A stretch of DNA of 64,000 nucleotides from Paucibacter sp. KBW04 (lineage in GTDB: Bacteria; Pseudomonadota; Gammaproteobacteria; Burkholderiales; Burkholderiaceae_C), in NCBI RefSeq assembly GCF_003852425.1, contig NZ_QAJN01000001.1, positions 633,987 to 697,986 on the forward strand. The letters are read 5' to 3'. A program made the position numbers and the translations under genes. The notes under the pieces are model-generated. The model saw only the letters and a list, made by a program, of their open reading frames with translations. It was not told the origin of the DNA and did not search any database. Of this stretch, positions 25,532 to 35,284 are shown in pieces. Each line of letters begins with the position of its first letter. Position 1 is the first letter of the stretch.

Positions 25532-27384
25532 AACCGCTTGCCCCCACATTCCCCCCAGTCGCCCGCCCCCACGTCCTTTGGCTCAGCGCCTGTCTGCTGG
25601 CGCTGGTGGCCTGCAGCCCACTCAAGCCGGCGCCCTCGGCGCCGCCGCAGACCCCGAGTGCGGAGCACAGCAATCCCGAGGCAGCCGTGGCTTGGGCGGC
25701 CAAGCCGGGCTGGAGCAATCAACACACGGCCGTGGCAGCGGCCCACCCCCTGGCCGCCGCCGCCGGGCAGGAGATGCTCAATGCTGGTGGCTCGGCCATG
25801 GATGCCGGCATCGCCGTCCAGCTGGTGCTCAGCCTGGTGGAGCCGCAGTCCAGCGGCATCGGGGGTGGGGCCTTTCTGATGTACTGGGACGGCAAGAGCG
25901 TCAGCGCCGTCGATGGCCGTGAGACCGCGCCGGCCGCCGCGGACGAAGCGCTTTTTCTCAAGCCCGATGGCCAGCCCATGGGCTATTTGCAGGCCGTGGT
26001 GGGTGGGCGCTCGGTGGGCACGCCGGGCTTGCTGCGCATGCTGGAGCAGGCCCATGCCCGCTTCGGCAAGCTGCCCTGGGCGCGCCTGTTTGAGCCCGCC
26101 ATCCGCCTGAGCGAGCAAGGCTATGCCTTGTCGGCCCGCAGCGTGGGCCTGCTCAAGCAAGATAAGTTTCTGATCAAGGACCCCCAGGCCGCCGGCTATT
26201 TTTACGATGCCCAGGGCCAGCTCTGGCCGGCCGGTCATGTCTTGCGCAACCCGGCACTCGCAGCGGTGCTGCGCCAGGTGGCCCAGGGTGGGGCGGATGC
26301 ATTTTTGAAAGGCCCCATCGCCCGCGACATCGTGCGCCGCGTGCGCGAGTATCCGGCCAATCCGGGGCGCCTGAGCGAGGCCGATCTGGCCGCTTACACG
26401 CCCAAGTTTCGCCAAGCCCTGTGCACCGATTGGCGTGCCAGCTGGCGGGTGTGCGGCTTTCCGCCGCCATCCTCCGGCCATCTGACGCTGATGCAAATCC
26501 TGGGCATGTTGCCCGAGCAGAACGCCGCCCAGGCCTTGACGGCAGGCCTGCCGAATGCCGCCTGGCTGCACCGTTATGCCGAGGCCTCCAATCTGGCCTT
26601 TGCCGACCGCGCTCAGTACATTGCCGACCCCGACTTCGTGCCCGCACCGGCCGGTGATTGGCGCAGCTTGTTGGCCCCCGACTATCTGCGTGGCCGCGCC
26701 GCGCTGATCGGCGAGAAGGCTGCCGGTGAGGCCAAGCCGGGACGCCCGGCCGGCAGCACGCTGGCCTGGGCCCCCCAAGCCGATCAGCCCGAGTACGGCA
26801 CCAGCCATATCAGCATCGTCGACGGCGAGGGCCATGCCCTGGCCATGACCACCTCCATCGAATCCGGCTTCGGCGCCCGCATCATGAGCGACGGCGGCAC
26901 CGGCCTGGCCGGCGGCTTCTTGCTCAACAACCAGCTGACCGACTTTGCCCTGGCTCCGCGCGACGCCCAGGGTCGGCCGGTGGCCAATCGGGTCGAGGCG
27001 GGCAAGCGGCCGCGCTCCAGCATGAGCCCCACCCTGGTGTTCGAGCGCCGCGCCGGGGCCCAGGGCCGATTGCTGATGAGCTTGGGGGCGCCGGGTGGGC
27101 CCGCCATCATTCATTATGTGGCCAAGACCTTGATCGCCACCCAGGACTGGGGCCTGGATGTGCAGCAGGCCGTGGCCCTGCCCAATTTCGGAAGCTTCAA
27201 TAGCGGGCCCCTGCTGTTGGAGGACGGGTTCTTCCCCGCCAGCACGATTGCCGGCTTGCGGGCCCATGGCCAGCGGGTGCTGCAGACCGATCTGCCCAGC
27301 GGCATCCAGGCCATCGAGCGGCGTGATGGCGGTTGGTTTGGTGCGGCGGACCCGCGCCGCGATGGGGTCGTCAGGGGCGATTGA
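25528..27384 (+). CDS. ggt: Gamma-glutamyltransferase, lipoprotein form
   Basis: About 618 aa. It cleaves the gamma-glutamyl bond of glutathione and transfers it to acceptors; it matures by self-cleavage before the nucleophile Thr in EYGTSHISIVD. Other motifs are GGSAMDAGIAVQLVLSLVEP, SSGIGGGAF, PPPSSGHLTL and SMSPTLVF. A lipobox LLALVAC gives an outer-membrane lipoprotein. No ATG precedes the signal peptide. The likeliest starts are CTG 25528, which overlaps the preceding TGA and has AAAGG 8 bases upstream, or TTG 25495/25498. Its 3' end overlaps the convergent ubiM-like gene by 14 bases. Confidence 0.9.
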   Translation: MKPLAPTFPPVARPHVLWLSACLLALVACSPLKPAPSAPPQTPSAEHSNPEAAVAWAAKPGWSNQHTAVAAAHPLAAAAGQEMLNAGGSAMDAGIAVQLVLSLVEPQSSGIGGGAFLMYWDGKSVSAVDGRETAPAAADEALFLKPDGQPMGYLQAVVGGRSVGTPGLLRMLEQAHARFGKLPWARLFEPAIRLSEQGYALSARSVGLLKQDKFLIKDPQAAGYFYDAQGQLWPAGHVLRNPALAAVLRQVAQGGADAFLKGPIARDIVRRVREYPANPGRLSEADLAAYTPKFRQALCTDWRASWRVCGFPPPSSGHLTLMQILGMLPEQNAAQALTAGLPNAAWLHRYAEASNLAFADRAQYIADPDFVPAPAGDWRSLLAPDYLRGRAALIGEKAAGEAKPGRPAGSTLAWAPQADQPEYGTSHISIVDGEGHALAMTTSIESGFGARIMSDGGTGLAGGFLLNNQLTDFALAPRDAQGRPVANRVEAGKRPRSSMSPTLVFERRAGAQGRLLMSLGAPGGPAIIHYVAKTLIATQDWGLDVQQAVALPNFGSFNSGPLLLEDGFFPASTIAGLRAHGQRVLQTDLPSGIQAIERRDGGWFGAADPRRDGVVRGD

Positions 27385-28660
27385 GCGTGAGGCCGGCGCG
27401 CAGCTGCTGCAGCTGGCGCAACAAATTTGAGCCCATGCCCGGCTGGCGACCGGTCAGCTGGGCGGTGATGGCGGCCTTGAGCGGGGGCAGATGCTGGGCC
27501 ACTTGCAGCACGCCACGGCGCAAGACTTTGGCGGCGGGGCGGTCATCGGTGAACAGGCGCACGACCGCATTCGTGCCCTGGTAAATCGCCCAGGTGCGGC
27601 GGCGATGCTCTTGGGCATAACGCGCTAGCAGGGCGGCTTCACCCAGGTCCTGCCCCAGCTTCTTTGCCTGACCTAGGATGCTGGCAAGCAGCTCGACGCC
27701 ATACAGACCAAAGTTATAGCCATGGGCCGTGACCGGGTGCATGCCCACGGCCGCATCGCCCACCAGGGCCAGGCGCTGGGTGGCAAAGCGATGGGCGTAG
27801 CTGGCGACCAGGGGGTAGAGGTGGCGCGGGCCGGCCAGGCTCAGATCGCCCAGGCGACCGTCGACCTGGGTGCGCACCCAGGCCAGGAAACGGTCCTCGT
27901 CCCAGGCCATCATCTCGTTGGCCTGATCGGCCGCGATGGTCAGCACCAGGGAGCTGCGATCGCCGTTGAGCGGCAGCAAAGCCAGGGTGTGGCCGTAGTG
28001 GAAGCACTCCAGCGCGATGCCCTGATTGGGCTGGCTGTGTTTGAGGCGGCATAGCAGCACGCTGCGGCCAAAGTCGTGCATCTGCGCGCCGATGCCGGCC
28101 GCGCGGCGGGTGGCGGAGAAGCGGCTGTCGGCCGCAATCGCCAAGGGCGCGCTGAGCGTATCGCCGGATGCCAATGTGACGCTGGCCTGCGCTTCACCCA
28201 GGCTCAAACCGCTGACGCGTTGGCCGGCACGAATCTCGATCATGTTCTGGCGTCGCAAGGCCCCTTGGTAGGCGACCCGGCGCAGCCAATGGTTGGCGAC
28301 TAGCTGGCCTAGCAAATCGCTGCCGGAGCCCCGGGCGTCAAAGCCCAGAAAGCGCTGCGCGCTGGCTTCGCCCTGGCCATTGAAAACATGGGCCTGCCGC
28401 AGCGGGGCTTTCTCTTCGGTCGGGATCTCGTCCCATTGGCCGAGGCTCTTGAGAATGGCCATGCCATGCTGGGTGAGGGCGATCTCGCGGCCATCCTCGG
28501 CCGGATCGGCCAGGCTGTCCAGGGGGGCGGCCTCCAGCACGCAAGAGCGGATGCCGACGTCGGCCAGGGCGCAGGCCATGCTGAGACCCGCCGGCCCGGC
28601 GCCGATGATCAGCACATCGGCAGTGGTGGGCGTCGAATTTTGGCTTTGGCGGGTGGGCAT
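27371..28660 (-). CDS. ubiM: FAD-dependent ubiquinone-biosynthesis hydroxylase (UbiM-like)
   Basis: 429 aa flavin monooxygenase of the UbiH/UbiF/UbiM group, hydroxylating the ubiquinone ring. The FAD-binding VLIIGAGPAGLSMACALA is at the N-terminus and RLALVGDAAVGMHPVTAHGYNFGL near residue 310. The HPVTAHGxNFGL wording fits UbiM better than UbiH or UbiF, which usually read HPLAGQGxN. The C-terminal helices follow. Start ATG 28660. Exact ring position cannot be told from sequence. Confidence 0.82.
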   Translation of the reverse strand: MPTRQSQNSTPTTADVLIIGAGPAGLSMACALADVGIRSCVLEAAPLDSLADPAEDGREIALTQHGMAILKSLGQWDEIPTEEKAPLRQAHVFNGQGEASAQRFLGFDARGSGSDLLGQLVANHWLRRVAYQGALRRQNMIEIRAGQRVSGLSLGEAQASVTLASGDTLSAPLAIAADSRFSATRRAAGIGAQMHDFGRSVLLCRLKHSQPNQGIALECFHYGHTLALLPLNGDRSSLVLTIAADQANEMMAWDEDRFLAWVRTQVDGRLGDLSLAGPRHLYPLVASYAHRFATQRLALVGDAAVGMHPVTAHGYNFGLYGVELLASILGQAKKLGQDLGEAALLARYAQEHRRRTWAIYQGTNAVVRLFTDDRPAAKVLRRGVLQVAQHLPPLKAAITAQLTGRQPGMGSNLLRQLQQLRAGLTLNRP

Positions 28661-28750
28661 GGCAGGCGTGCTTTGTGGCTCAAGCTTTTCAGCTTAGCCA
28701 CAAAGCCCAGGTGCTGCCTTGACCTCGGTCAGCCTTTGCTCAGCGTTTGA

Positions 28751-29242
28751 TCAGCGTTTGCGCAGGGCCAGCAGGCTCAAGCCCGCAAAACCCAGGAAGA
28801 GCAGGCCGCTCCACAACTCATAAGGCAGGCCCAGAAAGCGGTAGGCCGAGGCCTGGCTGCAAGAGGCCGTCACCATAAAGACGCTGGGCAGACGGGTTTC
28901 CAGATCCAGGGCGCTGAGGATGCGATCGGCCAGGGTCATATCGCAAGAGGCCAGCTTATTGGCCACCTCATGCTGGTAGTAGGCCGCCGTCACGCCCGCC
29001 AGGCTCAGCAAGGCCACCAGGGCCAGAAAGAGCTGGCGCAGGCCGCGCTGGCGCTTGAGCAGCCAACCCAGGCCGGCGGCCAGGGCGATCAGCATGAAGA
29101 CACCGCGCTGCATCACGCACCAGGGGCAGGGGCGGATGCCAAACGCGTGCTGAGCGATCAGGGCGGTGGCCAGGGCGGCCAGGCTGGCCAGGCAGATCAG
29201 GCCCAGGGCCCGGGCCGGCAGTTTGGAGCGGGTGAGGAACAT
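28751..29242 (-). CDS. dsbB: Disulfide bond formation protein DsbB
   Basis: 163 aa inner-membrane protein with four spans that re-oxidises DsbA and passes electrons to quinone. It has the first redox pair C39-P-W-C42 (RPCPWCVMQRG) and the second pair C100 and C128 (ANKLASCDM and TASCSQA), both in periplasmic loops as expected. Its ATG shares a base with the RidA stop (TGATG). Confidence 0.94.
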   Translation of the reverse strand: MFLTRSKLPARALGLICLASLAALATALIAQHAFGIRPCPWCVMQRGVFMLIALAAGLGWLLKRQRGLRQLFLALVALLSLAGVTAAYYQHEVANKLASCDMTLADRILSALDLETRLPSVFMVTASCSQASAYRFLGLPYELWSGLLFLGFAGLSLLALRKR

Positions 29243-29745
29243 CAGGCTTGGCCTTCGGCGCTCGAATCTTCGGTCAGCTCAGCGATCAGCTCAATCTCCA
29301 CGCAGGCGCCCATGGGGATCTGGGCCACGCCGAAAGCGCTGCGGGCATGCGAGCCCTTCTCGGCACCAAAGACCTCGGCAAACAGCTCGGAGCAGCCATT
29401 GGTGACCAGATGCTGTTCGGTGAAGTCAGGGGTGCTATTGACCAAGCTCATCAGCTTGACGATGCGCTTGACCTTGTTCAGATCACCCACGGCGGCATGC
29501 AGGGTGCCCAGCAGATCGATGGCGATGGCGCGGGCGGCTGCTTTGCCGGTGGCGGTATCGGTGTCGCGGCCCAGCTGGCCCACCCAGGGCTTGCCGTCCT
29601 TCTTGGCGATATGGCCGGAGATGAAGATCAGATTGCCGGTGCGCACAAAGGGCACGTAGGCAGCGGCCGGCACGGCCAGCGGCGGCAGCTCAATTCCCAG
29701 GGTCTTGAGGGTGTCGTAAACGGAAACATTGGCGCTGGAGCTCAT
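29242..29745 (-). CDS. ridA: RidA-family protein
   Basis: 167 aa trimeric-fold protein of the RidA/YjgF group, which hydrolyses reactive enamines and imines. Motifs are FVRTGNLIFISGHIAKKDGKPWVGQLG and HARSAFGVAQIPMGACVEIELIAE, with the conserved Arg before SAFG. ATG 29745 gives the usual size; further ATGs upstream would overlap the comEC leader. It is translationally linked to dsbB. Confidence 0.88.
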   Translation of the reverse strand: MSSSANVSVYDTLKTLGIELPPLAVPAAAYVPFVRTGNLIFISGHIAKKDGKPWVGQLGRDTDTATGKAAARAIAIDLLGTLHAAVGDLNKVKRIVKLMSLVNSTPDFTEQHLVTNGCSELFAEVFGAEKGSHARSAFGVAQIPMGACVEIELIAELTEDSSAEGQA

Positions 29746-29895
29746 GGCGGTACTCGGCAAAAAAAGACAGGTGAACATTGCGGCTGCGTTGCCGGGTGGC
29801 AATCGCTAGCATCGGCTGGCGGGCATCCTACACCGGCCGGCCGTCTGAGTAGCGGCACAGTCTTCTTTGCCTCGCCTGCTTTTGCGGAGCTTGTC

Positions 29896-32391
29896 TTGCC
29901 TCAAACCTCTGCCTCAAGTCTGGGTTCGCCTGGCCCGCTGCTATGGAGCCTGCCCGCGCTCGCTTGGCTGACGGGTCTCGGTTTGCTGCAGCAGCTGTCG
30001 GCCTTGCCCAGCCCGCCCAGCTTGGCTCTGCTTGGGCTTGCAGCCCTGTTGGCCTGGCTCCTGACTCTGGTCTGCTGGCGGCGGGGCAGGCGCCCAGCGG
30101 CCCTGCTCTGCCTCAGTCTGAGCCTGGGGCTGCTGGCCTTTGCTCAGCTGGGTTGGCGTGCGCAGCAGCGCTTGAGCGCCAGCGTGCCCGCCGCCTGGGA
30201 GGGCCGCGATGTCTTGTTGCAAGGCCGGGTGGACTCCCTGCCCACTGCTGTGCAGGGCATGGCTGGTGCGGTGGGCTGGCGTTTTGAGTTTGACCTGCTG
30301 TCGGCCCGGGATGCCTCGGCCAGTCCAGGGCAAGACCTGACCCCCGTGCTGCCGCGCCGCCTTTTGCTGAGCTGGTATGCCGAGCCGGGTGAGCCCGCGC
30401 CGCCGCTGCGGGCCGGTGAGCGCTGGCAGCTGATGGCGCGGCTTAAGCAGGCGCATGGCTTGATGAACCCGCATGCCTTTGACTACGAGCTGTGGTTGTT
30501 CGAACAAGACCTGCGCGCCACCGGCTTTGTGCGCCTGCAGCGCCCGGCCCAGCTGCGCCGCCTTCAGCCCGCTGCCTGGTACAGCTTGGACGCCGCCCGC
30601 CAGCGCCTGCGCGAGGCCTTGCAGCAGCGGGTGGCCGACCCCGCCCATGCCGGCATCTTGGCAGCGCTCAGCCTGGGCGACCAGGCAGCCATCGCGCGGC
30701 CGGACTGGGCTTTGTTTCGCGACACCGGGGTGGCGCATCTCTTGAGCGTCAGCGGCCTGCATGTGACCATGTTCGCTTGGGGCGCTCAGGGCCTGATCGG
30801 CATGCTTTGGCGACGCAGCGCCCGGCTCTGCCTGGCCTGGCCAGCACCTGCCGCAGCCCGTTGGGGTGGCGTGTTAGCGGCCTTGGCCTATGCCTTGTTC
30901 TCCGGCTGGGGCGTGCCGGCCCAGCGCACCGTCTGGATGCTGGCCAGCCTGGCCTTGCTGCGCGCCCTGGGCCTGCGCTGGCCCTGGGGTTTGAGCCTGC
31001 TGGCGGCCGCCCTGGTGGTAACGGCTATTGACCCCTTTGCCATCAGCCAGGCGGGCTTTTGGCTGTCTTTCGTGGCCGTGGGGCTTTTGATGGCCAGTGG
31101 CAGTGAAGATGCTTCGGCCAAGGGCTGGCGCAATCATCTCTTGCTGGGTCTGCGTAGCCAGTGGGTGGCCACCTTGGGCCTGGCGCCGCTGAGCCTGCTG
31201 TTCTTCCAGCAACTGTCCTTGATTGGCTTGCTTGCGAATCTGCTGGCGATTCCTTTGGTCAGCTTTGTCATCGCACCCTTGGCGCTAGCGGGCGCGCTGC
31301 TGCCGCCTTTGTGGATGCTGGCCGAGGCCATGGTGGCCTTGTTGATGGCCTATCTGCAGTTCTTGGCCGCCTGGCCCTGGGCGGTGTGGACGGTGCCGGT
31401 CGCGCCGCTCTGGGCTCAAGTCTTGGGCCTCTTGGCGGGTGTGCTCTTGATCCTGCCCCTGCCTTTGCGACTCCGTCTGCTGGGCCTGCCCCTCGCATTG
31501 CCTTTGTTGTGGCCCGCGCCGCCACAGCCCGCAGCAGGTGAGTTCGAAATCTTGGCCGCCGATATCGGCCAGGGCAATGCGGTCCTGCTGCGTACCGCCT
31601 CGCACAGCCTGCTCTACGACAGCGGCCCGCAGTACGCGCCGGGCGTCGATGCCGGCCAGCGGGTGCTGGTGCCCCTGCTGCGCGCCCTGGGCGTCAGGGA
31701 GCTGGACAGCTTGATGCTGAGCCATCGCGACAGCGATCATGTGGGCGGCGCCGCCTCCATCATCGCCGCCATGCCGGTGAAGTTGCTCCACAGTTCCCTG
31801 GAGGACGGCCACCCCCTGCACGCGCAAGCGCCCGCCACGCGCCGCTGTGAGCAGGGCCAGCGCTGGAGCTGGGACGGCGTCACGTTCGAGGTCCTGCATC
31901 CACGTGCCGAGCACTACGCCCAAGCGCTGAAGAGCAACGCCATGTCCTGCGTGCTGCGCCTGCGCAGCCAATCCGGTCGCACGGCCTTGCTGGTGGGTGA
32001 TCTGGAGGCCGGGCAGGAGCTTGAACTCTTGCGCGATCTGGGGCCGGCCGCCTTGCAAAGCGAGCTGCTGCTGGTGCCGCATCACGGCAGCAAAACCTCG
32101 TCCACGCCCGAGTTTCTGGTGGCGGTAGCCCCCCGCTGGGCCCTGGTGCAGGCCGGCTACCGCAACCGCTTCGGCCACCCCGCACCCGCTGTGTTGGCGC
32201 GTTATCAGGCGCAGGGAATTCCGGTGCTGGATTCGCCCAACTGCGGGGCTTGGCGTTGGCGCAGCGAAGCGCAAGAAGGGGCTTGCCTGCGCCAAAGCCA
32301 GCGGCGCTACTGGCATGCCCAGGCAGCACAGCCAGCGCAGATCATGGGCCCTTGGCCGGAGGGCGAGGGGACTCAGGGATTGCAGGATTGA
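29896..32391 (+). CDS. comEC: DNA uptake channel ComEC/Rec2
   Basis: 831 aa. It imports single-stranded DNA during natural transformation. The TTG at 29896 is chosen: GGAG lies 6 bases before it, and no ATG is nearer. Order: N-terminal spans and a DUF4131 region, the Competence domain (HAGILAALSLGDQAAI...LLSVSGLHVTMF) with many membrane helices, and a C-terminal MBL domain with intact zinc motif SHRDSDHVGG, LVGDLEAGQE and LVPHHGSKTSS. Its presence suggests the organism can be naturally competent, if pilus genes exist elsewhere. Confidence 0.93.
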   Translation: MPQTSASSLGSPGPLLWSLPALAWLTGLGLLQQLSALPSPPSLALLGLAALLAWLLTLVCWRRGRRPAALLCLSLSLGLLAFAQLGWRAQQRLSASVPAAWEGRDVLLQGRVDSLPTAVQGMAGAVGWRFEFDLLSARDASASPGQDLTPVLPRRLLLSWYAEPGEPAPPLRAGERWQLMARLKQAHGLMNPHAFDYELWLFEQDLRATGFVRLQRPAQLRRLQPAAWYSLDAARQRLREALQQRVADPAHAGILAALSLGDQAAIARPDWALFRDTGVAHLLSVSGLHVTMFAWGAQGLIGMLWRRSARLCLAWPAPAAARWGGVLAALAYALFSGWGVPAQRTVWMLASLALLRALGLRWPWGLSLLAAALVVTAIDPFAISQAGFWLSFVAVGLLMASGSEDASAKGWRNHLLLGLRSQWVATLGLAPLSLLFFQQLSLIGLLANLLAIPLVSFVIAPLALAGALLPPLWMLAEAMVALLMAYLQFLAAWPWAVWTVPVAPLWAQVLGLLAGVLLILPLPLRLRLLGLPLALPLLWPAPPQPAAGEFEILAADIGQGNAVLLRTASHSLLYDSGPQYAPGVDAGQRVLVPLLRALGVRELDSLMLSHRDSDHVGGAASIIAAMPVKLLHSSLEDGHPLHAQAPATRRCEQGQRWSWDGVTFEVLHPRAEHYAQALKSNAMSCVLRLRSQSGRTALLVGDLEAGQELELLRDLGPAALQSELLLVPHHGSKTSSTPEFLVAVAPRWALVQAGYRNRFGHPAPAVLARYQAQGIPVLDSPNCGAWRWRSEAQEGACLRQSQRRYWHAQAAQPAQIMGPWPEGEGTQGLQD

Positions 32392-32493
32392 GGGGCTGAA
32401 CTTGCTGCCCAAAGCCCTGGGGGCAGGGGCGTTACATTCACGCGTTCGCTTCGCTGTGGCGCCCTGTCTACTTTCAATCATTGAACCTCTTTT

Positions 32494-35274
32494 ATGCATA
32501 GCCCTATTCGCTTGGCCACCCTGGCTTTGCTGACGAGTCTTTTCGCCAGCAATCTGTGGGCGCAAAAGTCTGCCAAGCCGCAGGCGGCACCCTTGCCCGC
32601 CGTGAAGGCGCCAGCAGCCGTCGCCGCGCCGGAGTTCTTGCGCGAACTCGGCGGTATCGAGGAATACCGCCTGCCCAATGGCCTGCAAGTGCTGCTTCTG
32701 CCAGACGCCACCCAGACCACCACCACCGTCAACATCACTTACCGGGTGGGTAGCCGCCACGAGTCGGCGGGTGAGTACGGCATGGCGCATTTGCTGGAGC
32801 ATTTGCTGTTCAAGGGCACAGAAAAGCAGCGCGACATTCCTGGGGCCATGGCGCAGCGCGGCGTGGGCTTCAATGGCACGACGACGGTGGATCGCACCAA
32901 CTATTTCGCCAGCTTCAATGCCAATGCCGACACCCTGGCGTTTTTGCTGGAGTTGGAGGCGGACCGCATGCTCAATAGCCGCATCGCCAAGGCCGATCTC
33001 GACACCGAGATGACTGTTGTGCGCAATGAGTTTGAGCGCAGCGAAAGTGAGCCCTTTGCGGTGCTCGCCCAACGCGTGAACGCAGCCGCCTATGCCTGGC
33101 ACGCTTATGGCAAGTCCACTCTTGGCGCCAAGAGCGATATTGAGAATGTGCCCATCGCCCGCTTGCAATCCTTTTACAAGCGCTACTACCGGCCCGATAA
33201 CGCAACTCTGCTGATCGCCGGTGCCTTTGACAAGGCGGCCACTCTGGCTTTGATCTCCAAGCATTTCGGCCCTTTGCCAAAGCCCGCAACTGCCCTTGCG
33301 CAACCCTACACAGTGGAGCCCGCTCAAGACGGAGAACGCAGCGTGGTCGTGCGGCGTGTTGGCGGTCAGTCCATCTTGCTGGCGAACTACCATGTGCCGG
33401 CTGTTTCGCATCCGGACACGCCGGCCTTGCGCATCTATGGCCTTTTGATGAGCGTGCCGCCCAGCGGGCATCTTTACAAGCAATTGGTGGAAACTAAGCT
33501 TGCCGGTGGCGCAGGCCTGGGAGGGTCTGGCGGTGCAGACCCCGGCAGCATGAGCGCCTTTGCAATATTGGGTCCTGATGCAAACACGGAGGCAACCGAG
33601 AAGCGCTTGCTGGACCTCGTTGAAGGGCGCAACACCACGCCTTTTGAGGAAAGCGAGCTGGCACGGGTGCGCGAACTTGCTGTGATTGCCTACCGGGAGC
33701 AGATGAAAAACCCGGAGGCCTTGATCCAGCAGATTTCAGGCTTGATTGCGGCAGGTGATTGGCGCCTGTTTTTCCAGATCATGGACGACTTGCCCAAGGT
33801 CACCTTAAGCGATGTGGAGCGGGTGCGCGCCGCCTACTTCCGCCCGGCAAATCGAACCCTGGGCCGTTATCTGCCGTCCAAGGGAGTGGAGCGGGTTGAG
33901 ATTCCGGAAGCGCCATCGCTGGAGCAGCGCCTGGCCACGCTGAAGGCGCCGCCCAAGGTGGAAGAGGGTGAACGCTTGGACCCATCGCCGACGCTGCTGG
34001 AATCCCGTATGACGCGCAGCGCCCTGCCCAGCGGCATCGTGCTGCACACCCTGCAAAAACAAACCCGTGGCAACACGGTGCAACTGCAATTGCAACTGCT
34101 ATGGGGTGAGCACGAGACAAGCTTCACCCGCCGAGGCAGCGAACTCATTGCCCAACTCTTGGCCGAGGGTAGCAGCAAGAGTTCCAAGCAAGCGCTGATG
34201 GACGCTCTGATCAAGTTGCGCGCAAGTTTCACTGCGAGCAGTAGCGACCAGGGCATGACACTCTTTCTGACGGCAGAGCGTGACACCTTGTTGCCCGCCC
34301 TGGCCGTAGTGGCTGATGTGCTGCGCAACCCGGCCCTGCCGGAAGCGGCCTTCGAGCGGCAGCAAAAGGGCGGCATCTCCGCCTTGCAAGCATCGCGGCG
34401 GGAGCCCGAGACCTTGCGGCGTGAGGCGACCCGCAGTCACTACAACCAGGCTCTAGGCCTGAGCTTCGGTCATCCCGACTACTCCCGCAGCCTGGATGAC
34501 CGCATTCACGCTCTGCAAAGCACGAGCCTGGACGATCTCAAAAGTTTCCATGCCGACTACTGGTCCGCCAATGAGATGCGGGTCAGCGCGGTGGGCGCCT
34601 TGCCCGAGGGCTTGGCGCTTGAGTTGGAGCGCTTGTTTGGCGATTGGAAGAAGCCGGCGGCGCCGAAGTTTGTCCGCTATCTCCCCAAGTTTCAGCCAGT
34701 CCCGGCGGCTCGCTTTGATGTCGTCGCCCGTGACAAGGCCGCCGCCATCTTCCAGATGCAAACCCTGTTTCCCCTCAACAGCGCAGACCCTGATTTTGCC
34801 GCCCTGCAATTGGCCGTGAACATCTTTGGCAGCGGCACGCTCGAGAGCCGTTTGGCAGAACGGCTGCGGGGTCGGGAGGGCTTGAGCTATTCCGTTGCTG
34901 CCAGCCTGAGCGTGCCTTTCTTTGGGAATAACGGCTATCTGACCCTGCGGGGAATCTACGCGCCTGACCAGCGGGATCGTGTGATTGCCGTGGTGCAAGA
35001 AGAGATCCTGCGCATGAACGAGTCCGGCATCACCGAGGCGGAGTTAAGCCGGGCTCAGAAGAGCCAGGCTGAGTCGCGGCGGCAAGCTCGTACAGATATT
35101 AAGGACTTGGCGAACTCGCTGAACGGCATGTCTGAGCGAGGCGAGACTTGGGCCAAGGTCGCCGCGGAAGACGCCGCTTTCGAGGCGGTGACGGTGGCCA
35201 GCGCCAATGCCGCATGGCGCAAATACATCCGGCCCGATGGATTTGTGATCTCGACGGCGGGCGATTTCAAATAG
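32494..35274 (+). CDS. M16 (pitrilysin-type) zinc peptidase, double domain
   Basis: 926 aa periplasmic protease with a signal peptide ending near LWAQ. The first M16 half holds the inverted zinc motif H-L-L-E-H in MAHLLEHLLFKGT, and the distal Glu in EMTVVRNEFERSESEP. The second half (from about residue 510) keeps the fold but lacks an HxxEH motif, as in single-chain M16 enzymes with one active half. RLRGREGLSYSV is the typical R/Y substrate segment. Base composition is slightly less GC-rich than its neighbours, and codon use looks more relaxed. Confidence 0.92.
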   Translation: MHSPIRLATLALLTSLFASNLWAQKSAKPQAAPLPAVKAPAAVAAPEFLRELGGIEEYRLPNGLQVLLLPDATQTTTTVNITYRVGSRHESAGEYGMAHLLEHLLFKGTEKQRDIPGAMAQRGVGFNGTTTVDRTNYFASFNANADTLAFLLELEADRMLNSRIAKADLDTEMTVVRNEFERSESEPFAVLAQRVNAAAYAWHAYGKSTLGAKSDIENVPIARLQSFYKRYYRPDNATLLIAGAFDKAATLALISKHFGPLPKPATALAQPYTVEPAQDGERSVVVRRVGGQSILLANYHVPAVSHPDTPALRIYGLLMSVPPSGHLYKQLVETKLAGGAGLGGSGGADPGSMSAFAILGPDANTEATEKRLLDLVEGRNTTPFEESELARVRELAVIAYREQMKNPEALIQQISGLIAAGDWRLFFQIMDDLPKVTLSDVERVRAAYFRPANRTLGRYLPSKGVERVEIPEAPSLEQRLATLKAPPKVEEGERLDPSPTLLESRMTRSALPSGIVLHTLQKQTRGNTVQLQLQLLWGEHETSFTRRGSELIAQLLAEGSSKSSKQALMDALIKLRASFTASSSDQGMTLFLTAERDTLLPALAVVADVLRNPALPEAAFERQQKGGISALQASRREPETLRREATRSHYNQALGLSFGHPDYSRSLDDRIHALQSTSLDDLKSFHADYWSANEMRVSAVGALPEGLALELERLFGDWKKPAAPKFVRYLPKFQPVPAARFDVVARDKAAAIFQMQTLFPLNSADPDFAALQLAVNIFGSGTLESRLAERLRGREGLSYSVAASLSVPFFGNNGYLTLRGIYAPDQRDRVIAVVQEEILRMNESGITEAELSRAQKSQAESRRQARTDIKDLANSLNGMSERGETWAKVAAEDAAFEAVTVASANAAWRKYIRPDGFVISTAGDFK

Positions 35275-35284
35275 ACCGTTGGCC

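Noticed and set aside
29248-29895. N-terminal extension of ComEC by 216 codons
   Set aside because: It overlaps ridA antisense and is low complexity; TTG 29896 with GGAG fits the family start.
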